Source: Marivirga salinae (GTDB taxonomy: Bacteria; Bacteroidota; Bacteroidia; Cytophagales; Cyclobacteriaceae). Taken from it: a stretch of DNA of 64,000 nucleotides. The DNA is taken from contig NZ_CP129971.1 in the NCBI RefSeq assembly GCF_030503855.1, positions 3,162,001 through 3,226,000 on the forward strand. Direction: 5' to 3'. A program made the position numbers and the translations under genes. Below, piece after piece: positions 19,650-28,597 of this stretch; the stretch's first letter is position 1; every line of letters begins with the position of its first letter. The notes beneath the pieces were generated by a model that worked only from the letters and a program-made list of their open reading frames with translations, made no database searches and was not told where the DNA came from.

Positions 19650-19739
19650 GCGGTCCGGACAGCTTGTCCCGAGAATCGGGAAGACTCGAACTCGCGACCT
19701 TCCCGAGAAAATCGGGACATTCTAACCAACTGAACTACC
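19650..19739 (-). pseudogene. tRNA-Asp-like copy B, disrupted
   Basis: Same structure as copy A: D and T arms conserved, palindromic anticodon arm and 22-base hairpin insert. The loop reads ATTTTCT, which would present a UUU anticodon with U33. The 3' acceptor GTCCGGACC is intact but the 5' acceptor strand is unrelated (GATATGG), so it should not be processed as a tRNA. A further D-arm remnant is at 19836-19857. Confidence 0.8.
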
Positions 19740-19925
19740 ATATCAAATTTTTCAAATGTTTATGTTATTTAAATTGACTTGATCTGGCAACTTTTTTGAG
19801 AATTCTGGAAAGTGTATTCTCAATAAGGATCCTTTCGAGATAATCAACTGAACTACCTTTATTATCTACTAGTAGTTTCAAAAAACTTCAAAAAAAACCT
19901 TAGAAACTAATCTAAGGGCTTGTAA

Positions 19926-20015
19926 GCGGTCCGGACAGCCTGTCCCGAGAATCGGGAAGACTCGAACTCGCGACCTTCCCGAGGAAATCGGGACATTCTA
20001 ACCAACTGAACTACC
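19926..20015 (-). pseudogene. tRNA-Asp-like copy C, disrupted
   Basis: Lies in a unit of about 277 bases that is nearly identical to the copy B unit (starts 19650, 19926, 20203). The loop reads ATTTCCT (UUC anticodon if read as a tRNA). It has the same hairpin insert and the same missing 5' acceptor strand. The right-hand spacer, including a D-arm remnant at 20112-20135, repeats that of copy B. Confidence 0.8.
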
Positions 20016-20202
20016 ATATCAAATTTTTCAAATGTTTATGTTATTTAAATTGACTTGATCTGGCAACTTTTTTGAGAATTCTGGAAAGTGTATTCTCAAT
20101 AAGGATCCTTTCGAGATAATCAACTGAGCTACCTTTATTATCTACTAGTAGTTTCAAAAAACTTCAAAAAAAAACCTTAGAAACTAATCTAAGGGCTTGT
20201 AA

Positions 20203-20292
20203 GCGGTCCGGACAGCCTGTCCCGAGAATCGGGAAGACTCGAACTCGCGACCTTCCCGAGAAAGTCGGGACATTCTAACCAACTGAACTACC
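20203..20292 (-). pseudogene. tRNA-Asp-like copy D, disrupted
   Basis: Same body as copy A, including the ACTTTCT loop. It is followed to the right by the same tttgttttttactagccg spacer and terminator as copy A, so A and D share one flank type and B and C another. It lies next to the terminator of the intact tRNA-Asp. Confidence 0.8.
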
Positions 20293-20324
20293 TTTGTTTT
20301 TTACTAGCCGTTAAAAAGCGCAAA

Positions 20325-20358
20325 TAAAAAAAGCCCTTAGAAATTAATCTAAGGGCTT
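20325..20358 (-). terminator. terminator of the intact tRNA-Asp gene
   Basis: AAGCCCTTAG/CTAAGGGCTT stem with an 8-base loop, then seven to eight T on the minus strand, 6 bases after the tRNA 3' end. Confidence 0.88.
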
Positions 20359-20363
20359 TAAAG

Positions 20364-20437
20364 CGGTCCGGACGAGACTCGAACTCGCGACCTCCTGCGT
20401 GACAGGCAGGCATTCTAACCAACTGAACTACCGGACC
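20364..20437 (-). tRNA. tRNA-Asp (anticodon GTC)
   Basis: A complete 74-base cloverleaf on the minus strand. The acceptor stem is GGTCCGG/CCGGACC with discriminator G. The D arm is GTTCAGTTGGTTAGAAT. The anticodon stem is CCTGC/GCAGG around loop CTGTCAC (anticodon GUC, decoding Asp codons). The T arm is GCGAG-TTCGAGT-CTCGT. CCA is not encoded and must be added by nucleotidyltransferase. A T-rich terminator follows directly. It is the only intact tRNA in the window and the apparent parent of the five broken copies around it. Confidence 0.97.
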
Positions 20438-20477
20438 AAATTATTTTATTATTTCAATATCTTATGATAATCTAATT

Positions 20478-20538
20478 GACTCGAACTCGTGACCTTCCCG
20501 AGGAAATCGGGACATTCTAACCAACTGAACTATCGGAC
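20478..20538 (-). pseudogene. tRNA-Asp-like copy E, 5' three-quarters only
   Basis: On the minus strand it reads GTCCGATAGTTCAGTTGGTT, then the palindromic anticodon arm with loop ATTTCCT, then GGTCACGAGTTCGAGTC. It then diverges, so the 3' acceptor strand is absent. It keeps a 5' acceptor resembling that of the true tRNA, unlike copies A-D, and lies upstream of the intact gene. Beyond it, 20540-21030 holds no gene or clear motif. Confidence 0.7.
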
Positions 20539-21031
20539 AAATATTTCAAAATTTAAGCGTTTTGAAGCGCTTTATTTTGTGTTTTGCTTACCGTCTTTCC
20601 GATAAGGTGATGCAAATGTAGGCGCATAATTTTTAATTGCAAAACCTAAAGCGAAAATAATTTAAAAAAAAACATGAAAAATCAGGCTATAAGTAAAGAT
20701 ACAGTTGAATATCAGCTCATTAGTTGTAAAAAATAATTTGAAAAAATAATCTGTTTTTGGTAATCCTAAGCAGTATGTGTTCTTAGTCATCATCCATAGC
20801 TAAAAAAAAACGGTGCTTATGCCAGACTTTGCAAAAGCCGGACATCAATATTTAGAAAAAACGGCAATGCCAAATATATTTCACTTCCGACATTTCTTTA
20901 TAGCAGTCCAAATTTTATTGGTTTCAATATATGGAACCTTAATACACCTATATAGGTCAGAGCGAAACAGACCTCCCCTATTTCAGCGGTTAGGTAAATA
21001 GCACTAAGTAAGAATTCTTTAAACGTAATTC

Positions 21032-22039
21032 TTAATCTTTTGGTCCCATTTTAATATTGTCAATAACAAGAAGTAGATCTTTATAATTAGACATATTTGA
21101 AAATTCTATTTGTGCCCTATAAACACCTTCCGTTTGGTATTTGAGTTTAAATGGAAAATTAAAGAATCCATCTTTTGTGGCACGTGCACCTGCAACACTA
21201 TATGTTGAGGTTACTTTTACTCCTGTAGAACAGATATCTTGAAAAGATACCTTAGCATTAAAGCCTTCTGATACCATTAATTCTTCAGTGACATTTTTTC
21301 CTGATTTCGCATCTATCAGTTTAAATTCAAAATCTATTTCAATCCCATTCGTAACGGAAACTGGAGGTGTAAATAGTTTCCTTTCATTTTTTCCTTTAGG
21401 AAGATTCATGACAACCGCTTTCGAACCATCTATTCCCTTCTCTGTAATTTTAAGAGAATCTGGCAAATAACTATAATTCCAGCCTTGTTGGGTCAAATCT
21501 TTCTTTGATTCAATATCATCAAAATTAAAAGCGTAAGTTTTATCTTTCTCTAATGTTTCCGGATCAAATACTCGGTTAAGGTAAGTGACTTTATTATCAG
21601 ACATGTCCGAATCTATGGGTATCAATGACCTGTCTTTTTTATACGTTTCTAAATCTATAAGATATGACTCAACAGTTATTTCGTACAAACCGGGCTGCGA
21701 TAAATCGATAGGTGCAAACCTGAAATTCATCCAGCCTGTTGTGAAGCCTTTAAAATCATAGACTGCTTCCTCCTTAAGTAAAACTTCTCCATCTGATAAT
21801 CTTTTTATTTGAACAGATCCAAATTGTGGTTTACCCGCTTTATTAAAATTTTCACCTCGGTTTTCAACCCTAAACTGAAACTTAGTAACCTGGCTTCTCG
21901 GACAATTACTAAATGGAACATAATCACCTCTCGGGTAATCCGGTATATCTATGGATTTAATACCAATATTTATGTCTTGTGCAAATACGGGCATAAAAAA
22001 TATTACAATTAAAATCAGGCTTAAGTTTAATTTTTTCAT
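21032..22039 (-). CDS. exported protein of unknown function
   Basis: A 335-residue protein with a signal peptide (1-20, ending MPVFAQ), predicted to be periplasmic or surface. Residues 30-170 look like a beta-sandwich and contain one conserved-looking CPRSQVTKFQFRVENRG strand. The C-terminal 170 residues (from YAFNFDDIESKKDLTQQGW) resemble a carbohydrate-binding or jelly-roll module ending VYRAQIEFSNMSNYKDLLLV. I do not recognise a named family and assign no activity. It is a single gene with long gene-free regions on both sides. Confidence 0.7.
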   Translation of the reverse strand: MKKLNLSLILIVIFFMPVFAQDINIGIKSIDIPDYPRGDYVPFSNCPRSQVTKFQFRVENRGENFNKAGKPQFGSVQIKRLSDGEVLLKEEAVYDFKGFTTGWMNFRFAPIDLSQPGLYEITVESYLIDLETYKKDRSLIPIDSDMSDNKVTYLNRVFDPETLEKDKTYAFNFDDIESKKDLTQQGWNYSYLPDSLKITEKGIDGSKAVVMNLPKGKNERKLFTPPVSVTNGIEIDFEFKLIDAKSGKNVTEELMVSEGFNAKVSFQDICSTGVKVTSTYSVAGARATKDGFFNFPFKLKYQTEGVYRAQIEFSNMSNYKDLLLVIDNIKMGPKD

Positions 22040-22957
22040 ATTTATATTATAAAGTTCATCAATCGATGAAGATATAAAAAAACAATTAATAAATATTGAA
22101 CCCTTAGCAGATTTATATAATTTTTTGTAAATAAAATCTTAAAATTATTCAATTCCAATATTTCTTCAGATTGAAGATGCTAGAGTAAAACCAGTTCAGT
22201 ACTCCTCTTTTGCATATAAGTACAACAAGATATTAAAATGATAACTGCTCACCTAAAAATCTTGTATATCCCGAAATCAAAAAAATCCTGTTCAAGACAA
22301 ATGAATAAACTAACACCAACTATGCTTCGTTTTAACTTGTGTATTAAGATAAAGTGATATAGATTTTCACTTACACTACGACCCTTTGGACTATCAAAAA
22401 CAAATGAGAAATGAATGGGAATTACTTATTTGTAGATATTAATATCTCATTTTATCAATTCTTATGACACTTTTTCATATTGCCCTACCAACACCCCTAT
22501 AATCCCCATAATGCTATTAAGTTAAGGGGATTTCCTTAAAAAGTTTTTCGCTTTAGCGAAAAATCTATTGTTTTCTTTTGTATCTTTTGTGGTTAAAAAA
22601 GAATGTTTGTAAGTCTGAACAACGTTAGCAAATTCCCACCAGAAAAGAGACAATAGAACACAAAAAAGAATAACCAAGGTTATTTTTTAGGTTTACAGAG
22701 AACGATATGGCTTCAAGCTTAACATAATAGCATTTTAATTCCCTGAAGGGGATAGTCCTCTCCGAATTAACTCAGCAAAAAAACAATATTTTTACCACTA
22801 TTTTCTACCAATGAAAATAGTCCATTTATCTTCTGCCTGCCTCCGGCTGGTGGAAACTACTCCCGCCTCAGGCGAATTTATATTATAGAATGATAGTTTT
22901 ATAGCTTATTCAAGTAGTTTCTATTCAATACAAGGTTAAAAAATGACAGGCTGTAGA
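22040..22957. other. gene-free intergenic region with repeat debris
   Basis: No supportable gene in 918 bases. It contains a TTTTTCGCTTTAGCGAAAAA hairpin (about 22544-22564), a copy of the AATAACC-AA-GGTTATT repeat (22636-22690) preceded by a tttgtatcttttgtggtt fragment, and GC-richer debris near 22830-22880. All frames are broken by stops. Confidence 0.6.
22636..22690. repeat. copy of the AATAACC-AA-GGTTATT interspersed repeat
   Basis: Carries agaaaagagacaatagaac, then a caaaaaagaa block and the AATAACC-AA-GGTTATT hairpin, matching the copy at 19381-19436 and the inverted copy at 37010-37080. Confidence 0.7.
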
Positions 22958-24283
22958 TCACCCCTCAGTCCCCTTACTATTCATACTCCTCACTGCCCTT
23001 TCAATCCCAGCTGGGGTTAGTGGGAACATAGGGATTAATTGCTTAATCAATTGAATGGTATAAGTATGCGGCCAATATTTGATAGGCTCAGGGTTTAGCC
23101 AAACGCACTTTTTAAATTTCTGTGGAATGGATTTAAGGCTTTCAATACTCAATGAATTGATTTCATAGGGTGCCATAGCTGCATCTCCCATTATAAATAC
23201 TCGGTAATCTTTATTATGGCTAAGGAGTTTTTCTATAGAAATGGCTTTGGTTCTTCTTTCATCAGTATAAACCCGGTCGTAAATGGTATTATGGAAATAA
23301 TACACTTCCAAATCGTGGGCAAAACGAGTGCGCATTTTCCTGAATAAATTCTGAACTGTGCGAACGTAAGGTGCCATGGAATACCCTCCATTATCAATCA
23401 AAACAATGATTTTCAATTCCTCATTTTTCTCGCTTGACATTTCAGGAATAAACAAGCCTCCCCTTTTCAAACCGGATTTAATAGTTTCGGGAACATCTAG
23501 TTTTTCTGTGGCACTTTCTTCGATTACGCCTTTGATGGAAGCCAAAGCCGCATCAATATTATTATCGTTTAGTGTTGAATCTCTGTCGATCGGGAAATAG
23601 TTTTTATCTCCCATTACTTTTCGGGCCATCTTCCCTCCTCCTTGTCCACCAACACGAATTCCATTCTTTGCAGCACCACCATGTCCATATGGTGAAATTC
23701 CGCCCGTACCAATCCAATGACTCCCGCCACCATGCCTAGTCTTTTGTTGCTCACGGACTTTCTCCATTCGCTCTAATAATTCTTCTAAGGATAATTCAGA
23801 ATAATCCGCCATTTTATCCAACTTTCGACTGGGAATATCATCATCCTCATTCATCGGGTCTGTATCTTCCTGATCTGGATTATCCTTATCCCAAATTTCC
23901 TTACCGGAAACCACTTCTTTAATATCATAGCTTGTTAAATGGACTTCATCCAGAAAAGTATTGACTAGCTCTTCATCCGTAATATCTCGATCTGCTTCCT
24001 CTACATAATCCATTTTCCATTTCTGGAAAGTTTCAGAACGCTTAATCGCATCTTCCAGCGTTTGTCCTGGCTTGATAGGAATATGCAGAAAATAAGCATA
24101 ATAGGCTTTAGTGAAAGGCCCCATATCGGATGGATCCTTCACTATTATGCCTTTAAGGACATTATAAATATCACCTAAAGTTTTCACCAGCCCTTTTTGC
24201 ATAGCTTTCCTCAGTAAAAGCAAAGTGCGGACATCTGCTTTTAGGCCATGTGATCGGAAATGTTCGGGTAAAGAGCTAAGCAT
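22958..24283 (-). CDS. CoxE-like VWA domain protein
   Basis: A 441-residue cytoplasmic protein of the VWA-containing CoxE-like group. The N-terminal 170 residues are helical. A Gly/His-rich linker (about 205-240, HGGGSHWIGTGGISPYGHGG and on) leads into the VWA domain from about 285 (ELKIIVLIDNGGYSMAPYV). The MIDAS motif is DNGGYSM rather than the classic DxSxS, so metal binding may differ. Such proteins work with a MoxR-type AAA ATPase as a chaperone-like pair that matures or inserts cofactors. The MoxR gene lies 97 bases upstream on the same strand. The target enzyme is not in the window. Confidence 0.88.
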   Translation of the reverse strand: MLSSLPEHFRSHGLKADVRTLLLLRKAMQKGLVKTLGDIYNVLKGIIVKDPSDMGPFTKAYYAYFLHIPIKPGQTLEDAIKRSETFQKWKMDYVEEADRDITDEELVNTFLDEVHLTSYDIKEVVSGKEIWDKDNPDQEDTDPMNEDDDIPSRKLDKMADYSELSLEELLERMEKVREQQKTRHGGGSHWIGTGGISPYGHGGAAKNGIRVGGQGGGKMARKVMGDKNYFPIDRDSTLNDNNIDAALASIKGVIEESATEKLDVPETIKSGLKRGGLFIPEMSSEKNEELKIIVLIDNGGYSMAPYVRTVQNLFRKMRTRFAHDLEVYYFHNTIYDRVYTDERRTKAISIEKLLSHNKDYRVFIMGDAAMAPYEINSLSIESLKSIPQKFKKCVWLNPEPIKYWPHTYTIQLIKQLIPMFPLTPAGIERAVRSMNSKGTEG

Positions 24284-24380
24284 AATAATTTGGTTCTAAT
24301 TTAAAAATGCACAATAAATTGTCAATTGGTACTGTATATCATGTAATAACTAAAGAGTCTCACATAATTGCCTAATTGGC

Positions 24381-25286
24381 TCAATTCAAATTCGCACCAA
24401 AACTTTCATCAGCACCTATCATTCTGCTGACTCTTTCCATATCAGCTTGCGTTTTGATTAAAGCACCAATTCCTTCCAAACCTGCAATTTTCTTTACGGC
24501 TTCATTTGGTGCAATTTCACTCATATATTTCAGCCAATTCAAGATTTCACGAGTGGTTGGTGCTCTTTCCAAGCCTAATCTTCTCAAATGATAAAATACA
24601 TCTAAAGCTACTCGAACTACTTTCTCATCCATTTTAGGATGATGTTTATCAATGATTTTGTTCATAGTATCCTGATCAGGGAAATCGATGTAGTGATAAA
24701 TACATCTTCCTTTAAAAGCGGTTGGCAATTCCTGTTCGCGATTTGAAGTAATCACGATAGCTGGCATATCTTCTTCAGAAACCTCAATCACCTCACCTGA
24801 TTCTGGCATAATGAATTTTCTATGACTCAAGGCGTACAATAAGTCATTAGGAAATTCACGAGGCGCTTTATCAATTTCATCAATCAGCAAAACAGAATTC
24901 GGTTTGCTGTAAGCCACTGCAGCTGGACCTTTCACCACATAATCATTTAATGAATCGGGATCACGATCACCTGTGGTTAATTTGCTATCTAAACCTTTTT
25001 CTTCCCTTTGTGCATTCAAGATTTCGATTTGAGAGTCACGTAAATATTTCACATGATCAAAACGAGCCACAAATTGTTCCACATTACTTTTTGAGCCAAC
25101 CGGATAAACTTCTAAGTCTAATCCTCTGTCTTTTGCATAATGAATAGGCAATTCTGTTTTTCCAGTACCTGGTTCTCCTTCAATTAAAAGGGGCATTCCT
25201 AAAGTTCTTGCCATATGAAAAGCCTGCGCCAAAGCTGGGTCGCATAAATATTTTTCGGATCCTGTCCAATGAGATGTTTCTGCCAT
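24381..25286 (-). CDS. MoxR-type AAA+ ATPase
   Basis: A 301-residue AAA+ ATPase. Walker A is GEPGTGKTELP (residues 37-47), Walker B is SVLLIDEIDKAP (about 131-142) and sensor 1 is in AIVITSNREQELP. The arginine-finger region is FKGRCIYHYIDFPD, and the C-terminal lid follows. It is the MoxR partner of the downstream VWA protein; such pairs remodel or activate metalloenzymes or envelope complexes. No signal peptide. The substrate protein is unknown. Confidence 0.93.
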   Translation of the reverse strand: MAETSHWTGSEKYLCDPALAQAFHMARTLGMPLLIEGEPGTGKTELPIHYAKDRGLDLEVYPVGSKSNVEQFVARFDHVKYLRDSQIEILNAQREEKGLDSKLTTGDRDPDSLNDYVVKGPAAVAYSKPNSVLLIDEIDKAPREFPNDLLYALSHRKFIMPESGEVIEVSEEDMPAIVITSNREQELPTAFKGRCIYHYIDFPDQDTMNKIIDKHHPKMDEKVVRVALDVFYHLRRLGLERAPTTREILNWLKYMSEIAPNEAVKKIAGLEGIGALIKTQADMERVSRMIGADESFGANLN

Positions 25287-25407
25287 AATGTTTAAAACTG
25301 ACTGATGTGATTATAGTTCCAAAATGAACAAGCAAAATTGAAATTAATTGTTTGAACTTGCAAGTCTGCAAGTGTTGAGGTGATGAGGTTTTTATGTATT
25401 GAGGTTG

Positions 25408-26544
25408 TTAGTTTTTCAATCCTATTCGTATAAAACCTAGTTCATCTTCCATATTTAAATGGAAATGGACTTTGCCGTCTTTTACAAAAAGTGGATTAGC
25501 ATAATTATGAAAAGTCATGAGTTCTTTTTCTCCTATTAAATTGAGGTTTTGATCATAGACCATCATAGATACTTTCCATATAGGTTCTTCTCTGGTTTCA
25601 CCATAAGTAGCTTGCTGAGCAAATCGATAAAATTTCTTGTTCGCCTCATCCCAAAAAAACTCGGTAAATCTTACTTCTTCGTTAATTGAATAAATTATTT
25701 CAACTACTTCCTCCCTGGATTCAGAACTGTTTTTATACTCTTTTTCTTTTCCTTCTGGAATCAGCTTGTGATCAAAACTTCTATATTTCAAATCATTTGT
25801 CTTATCATTATATACATACACATCGTTAAAGGCTGTATTTGAAATAATAATACTATCTCCCTGAAATTCAAATAAAACACGCTCATGACTATCGGTTAAA
25901 TAACCACCATTTCTTCGAAAAACAATTTTATATCTTTTTAACTTATCAAATTCTGGTAGTAATAGGCTTTCAGTTTGTTTCTTTTCTAAATCAAGTAGAA
26001 ACATGAGAGGTTTGAAGTTATCTGTACCGAAATGCATCCCGGAAATAACAATACCGCTATTATTTATTGAAGCAAATTCAAAACTTTCAGAGGCCGTTAA
26101 ATCCCCCTTTATCCAATCCTCATTAAAATTCACTTTCTTAATGAGATTTCCCTCCATATCGTAAATTTTATAAGACTCAAAATCTTCGATTCCAAAATTT
26201 CCATCGGGAAAAAGCTTTAAACTCAGGATTTGGTTTGACCCTAAACCATTTGGACCTTCTTTTTCAAAATTTACTTTTTTATCAAGTTTATAATTTGCGA
26301 GATCAATTACTTCCAAAATATAATTTTCGTCATCAAAATTATAGAATTTAGTTTTATCGAAAGAAACTGCAGGGTTGTCCATGTAGGCCCCCGCCATTAG
26401 AATTTCATTTCTGGAATCTACTTGAATGGTATCTATTGAGACTTCGAAATCCGAATAGGATGATTTGCTTTTGCTTTCAGTTGATGATCCACAGGAAAAA
26501 AGTAAACCACAGTAGATTAGGAATATTACATTTGGAGCTTTCAT
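25408..26544 (-). CDS. beta-propeller-like lipoprotein of unknown function
   Basis: A 378-residue lipoprotein with lipobox LLFSC (Cys18) followed by a Ser/Lys-rich tether. The body has repeated strands of the kind FYNFDDENYILEVIDLANYK, LKLFPDGNFGIEDFESYKIY and KVSMMVYDQNLNLIGE. This fits the six-bladed propeller/DUF4221-like lipoproteins frequent in Bacteroidota. The family name is a guess from pattern, not a match I can prove. No catalytic motif is evident. It is likely outer-membrane attached, possibly surface exposed. The M56 fusion gene lies 97 bases upstream on the same strand. Confidence 0.65.
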   Translation of the reverse strand: MKAPNVIFLIYCGLLFSCGSSTESKSKSSYSDFEVSIDTIQVDSRNEILMAGAYMDNPAVSFDKTKFYNFDDENYILEVIDLANYKLDKKVNFEKEGPNGLGSNQILSLKLFPDGNFGIEDFESYKIYDMEGNLIKKVNFNEDWIKGDLTASESFEFASINNSGIVISGMHFGTDNFKPLMFLLDLEKKQTESLLLPEFDKLKRYKIVFRRNGGYLTDSHERVLFEFQGDSIIISNTAFNDVYVYNDKTNDLKYRSFDHKLIPEGKEKEYKNSSESREEVVEIIYSINEEVRFTEFFWDEANKKFYRFAQQATYGETREEPIWKVSMMVYDQNLNLIGEKELMTFHNYANPLFVKDGKVHFHLNMEDELGFIRIGLKN

Positions 26545-26641
26545 TTATTAACTAGCTTAATAATTATTAAAAAAAGAAAATAACGAATGCTTATAAACTA
26601 AAATTATGGTTACTCTTGATTTTCTAGCAAAATAAAATCAA

Positions 26642-28597
26642 TTATAAAGAAGCCTCTATTGCATCTGATAATTCAAGCGCTATTTGTTTAATTCCTATAT
26701 CAGAATTTAAATAATCTTCAGCTTCTGAATTAGAGAAATAGCCCATGATAAATAAAATAGCTGGAGCTTTTGCATTTTGTAAAATATAATAGCCATCAGT
26801 ATATGCCACTTTAAACTCCTTATTTATTGCTGTGTATTCATGTTTCATTAGCTCCCCAAAATTTTTAGAAGATTCAGCATTATCATTTTGATCATTGTAA
26901 ATAGCTAACATCATATCTTCGTTTTCATTTGCATGGATTTCAGTATGAAGTGAAATAAATATATCAGCATTTTCTGATTTTCTTACTCTGTCTTTCAAGC
27001 TTACTATTTCATCTTCCTCTCTAGTCAGAATAATTTCAACTTGGTCTGAATTTTTAAAAATTTCAGCAATCTCTGTTGCCACTTTTAACGCAATTTCTTT
27101 CTCTGCTAGCTTTTTAGAAACAATCCCCTTATCTCTTCCTCCGTGGCCAGGATCTAACACAACCCTTAATTTTTGATTAGACTTTACTGATTTTTCTCCC
27201 ACAGATTCTACTTTTTCAGAAATTGTTTTAAAATCATAATTCTGGATGAAATCTACTGGATCCAAAAAGTCCTTCCCGATTTCCTTTACCTCATAATGCA
27301 AATGAGGCCCTGAGGATTCACCTGTAGTTCCTGCAGCTCCAATTAAATCTCCTCTTCTTACTTTATCACCTTTTTCAACCTTAAATTCAGATAAATGGGC
27401 GTAAGTAGTTTGATAAAGTCCATTGTGATCAATTGTAATTCTTTTACCAAACCCTCCAAAAGTTGAATTAACTTCTACTACAATACCATCAGCAGTGGCT
27501 AAAACCGGATTTCCTTCATAGGTTTTTAAATCAATTCCTTCATGCATACTTTCTACCTTTAAAATCGGATGCAATCTTTTGCCAAAAGCTGAGGTAAGTT
27601 TAACTCCTTCTGCATCTTTAAGTGGGAAAATTGAAGGTATAAAGTTACTTGGTGAATTTATAATGTTCTCAAATACCTCTGAAACATTAGACTTTAAAGG
27701 AGCTACTGAAACATTTCTTTCTTTGTTGGCAAATGCAAATGTCATAATCGCAAGTACTGGCAATACGAATAAATAGTGCCATTTTGATAGCTTTTTGTTT
27801 TGATTCATCATTTTAATTCTTGTTTTGATAGTATTTAATTTAAAATGGTTTGCTGAAGCAAAAGCAAATTGAGAATGGATCTGCTGATACAATACTTCTT
27901 GGTATCCAATTGGATCATTCTGAGTAGAAATCACTCCTTCATCAGCTTGAAACTCGTGTGTTTCTATTAAGCGGTTTCTAAATAAATAGTGAAAGGGGTT
28001 GAACCAGAAAAAGGCTAAAATAATCTCATGAAAAACTCTATCTATAGAATGTCTCTTATTTACATGAACTAACTCATGTTTGAGTATTGTATTGAATGAG
28101 GATGATTCTAAAATACTTTTTGGAATGAAAATAGAGCTAAAATAACTAAATGGATTTTCTATTTTACTGCAGTAAACATTTGTTCCATTTTTAATTATCC
28201 TTTCTGATTGCATTCTCAACCTAACTAATTGAAAATGGCTAAATACTAATTTAATCAGCAAAAATAAACTAAGAAATAAAATACCCATGAAGATAAATTC
28301 AATAGTATAACTAGATTGATTAGCTGTTTCTACTGGAATTAAGTCAGACTGATTGCTTGTCATTTCTGCTATTTCGTACCAAACTGGCTTTTCGGAATTT
28401 ACAATTTCGGTGGTAGTTTTAGTATCTGGAATGGCAATGGAAATAAAAGGGATTAGAAAACTTGTAACTAACGCTATGTTTATATAATATCTATTAATTG
28501 CATGTCTCCCACTTTTATGAAATGCTAAGGCATAAATCAAATACAATACAGCTTGAATAGTAAAAACTTTAAGTAGATAGATTAATAGAAAATTCAT
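26642..28597 (-). CDS. BlaR1-like M56 membrane protease fused to M23 and amidase domains
   Basis: A 651-residue protein with three recognisable modules. Residues 1-290 form an M56/BlaR1-type membrane protease: membrane helices near 4-24, 37-57, 98-120 and 271-290, zinc motif HELVH (174-178) and third ligand in HEFQADE (214-220). Residues 330-452 are an M23 LytM-type endopeptidase with HEGID (352-356), YAHL (His401) and PHLHYE (431-436). Residues 476-651 are an Amidase_3 fold with zinc residues His485 (DPGHGG), Glu499 and His551, but the usual catalytic Glu of the PAxLvExGF motif is Ile617. The start overlaps the BlaI stop by 4 bases, so the pair is one operon. It probably senses cell-wall state and cleaves BlaI; enzyme activity of the M23 part is plausible. 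Confidence 0.92.
   Translation of the reverse strand: MNFLLIYLLKVFTIQAVLYLIYALAFHKSGRHAINRYYINIALVTSFLIPFISIAIPDTKTTTEIVNSEKPVWYEIAEMTSNQSDLIPVETANQSSYTIEFIFMGILFLSLFLLIKLVFSHFQLVRLRMQSERIIKNGTNVYCSKIENPFSYFSSIFIPKSILESSSFNTILKHELVHVNKRHSIDRVFHEIILAFFWFNPFHYLFRNRLIETHEFQADEGVISTQNDPIGYQEVLYQQIHSQFAFASANHFKLNTIKTRIKMMNQNKKLSKWHYLFVLPVLAIMTFAFANKERNVSVAPLKSNVSEVFENIINSPSNFIPSIFPLKDAEGVKLTSAFGKRLHPILKVESMHEGIDLKTYEGNPVLATADGIVVEVNSTFGGFGKRITIDHNGLYQTTYAHLSEFKVEKGDKVRRGDLIGAAGTTGESSGPHLHYEVKEIGKDFLDPVDFIQNYDFKTISEKVESVGEKSVKSNQKLRVVLDPGHGGRDKGIVSKKLAEKEIALKVATEIAEIFKNSDQVEIILTREEDEIVSLKDRVRKSENADIFISLHTEIHANENEDMMLAIYNDQNDNAESSKNFGELMKHEYTAINKEFKVAYTDGYYILQNAKAPAILFIMGYFSNSEAEDYLNSDIGIKQIALELSDAIEASL

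Noticed and set aside
19490..20292. possible CRISPR array or true tandem tRNA operon
   Set aside because: Period of about 277 bases, tRNA arms and terminators identify the copies as tRNA-Asp relics; acceptor stems cannot pair, so not functional tRNAs.
20813..21001. 62-residue plus-strand open frame
   Set aside because: No family resemblance, no neighbour, contains a short palindrome (GCCAGACTTTGCAAAAGCCGG region), and lies in a degraded intergenic stretch.
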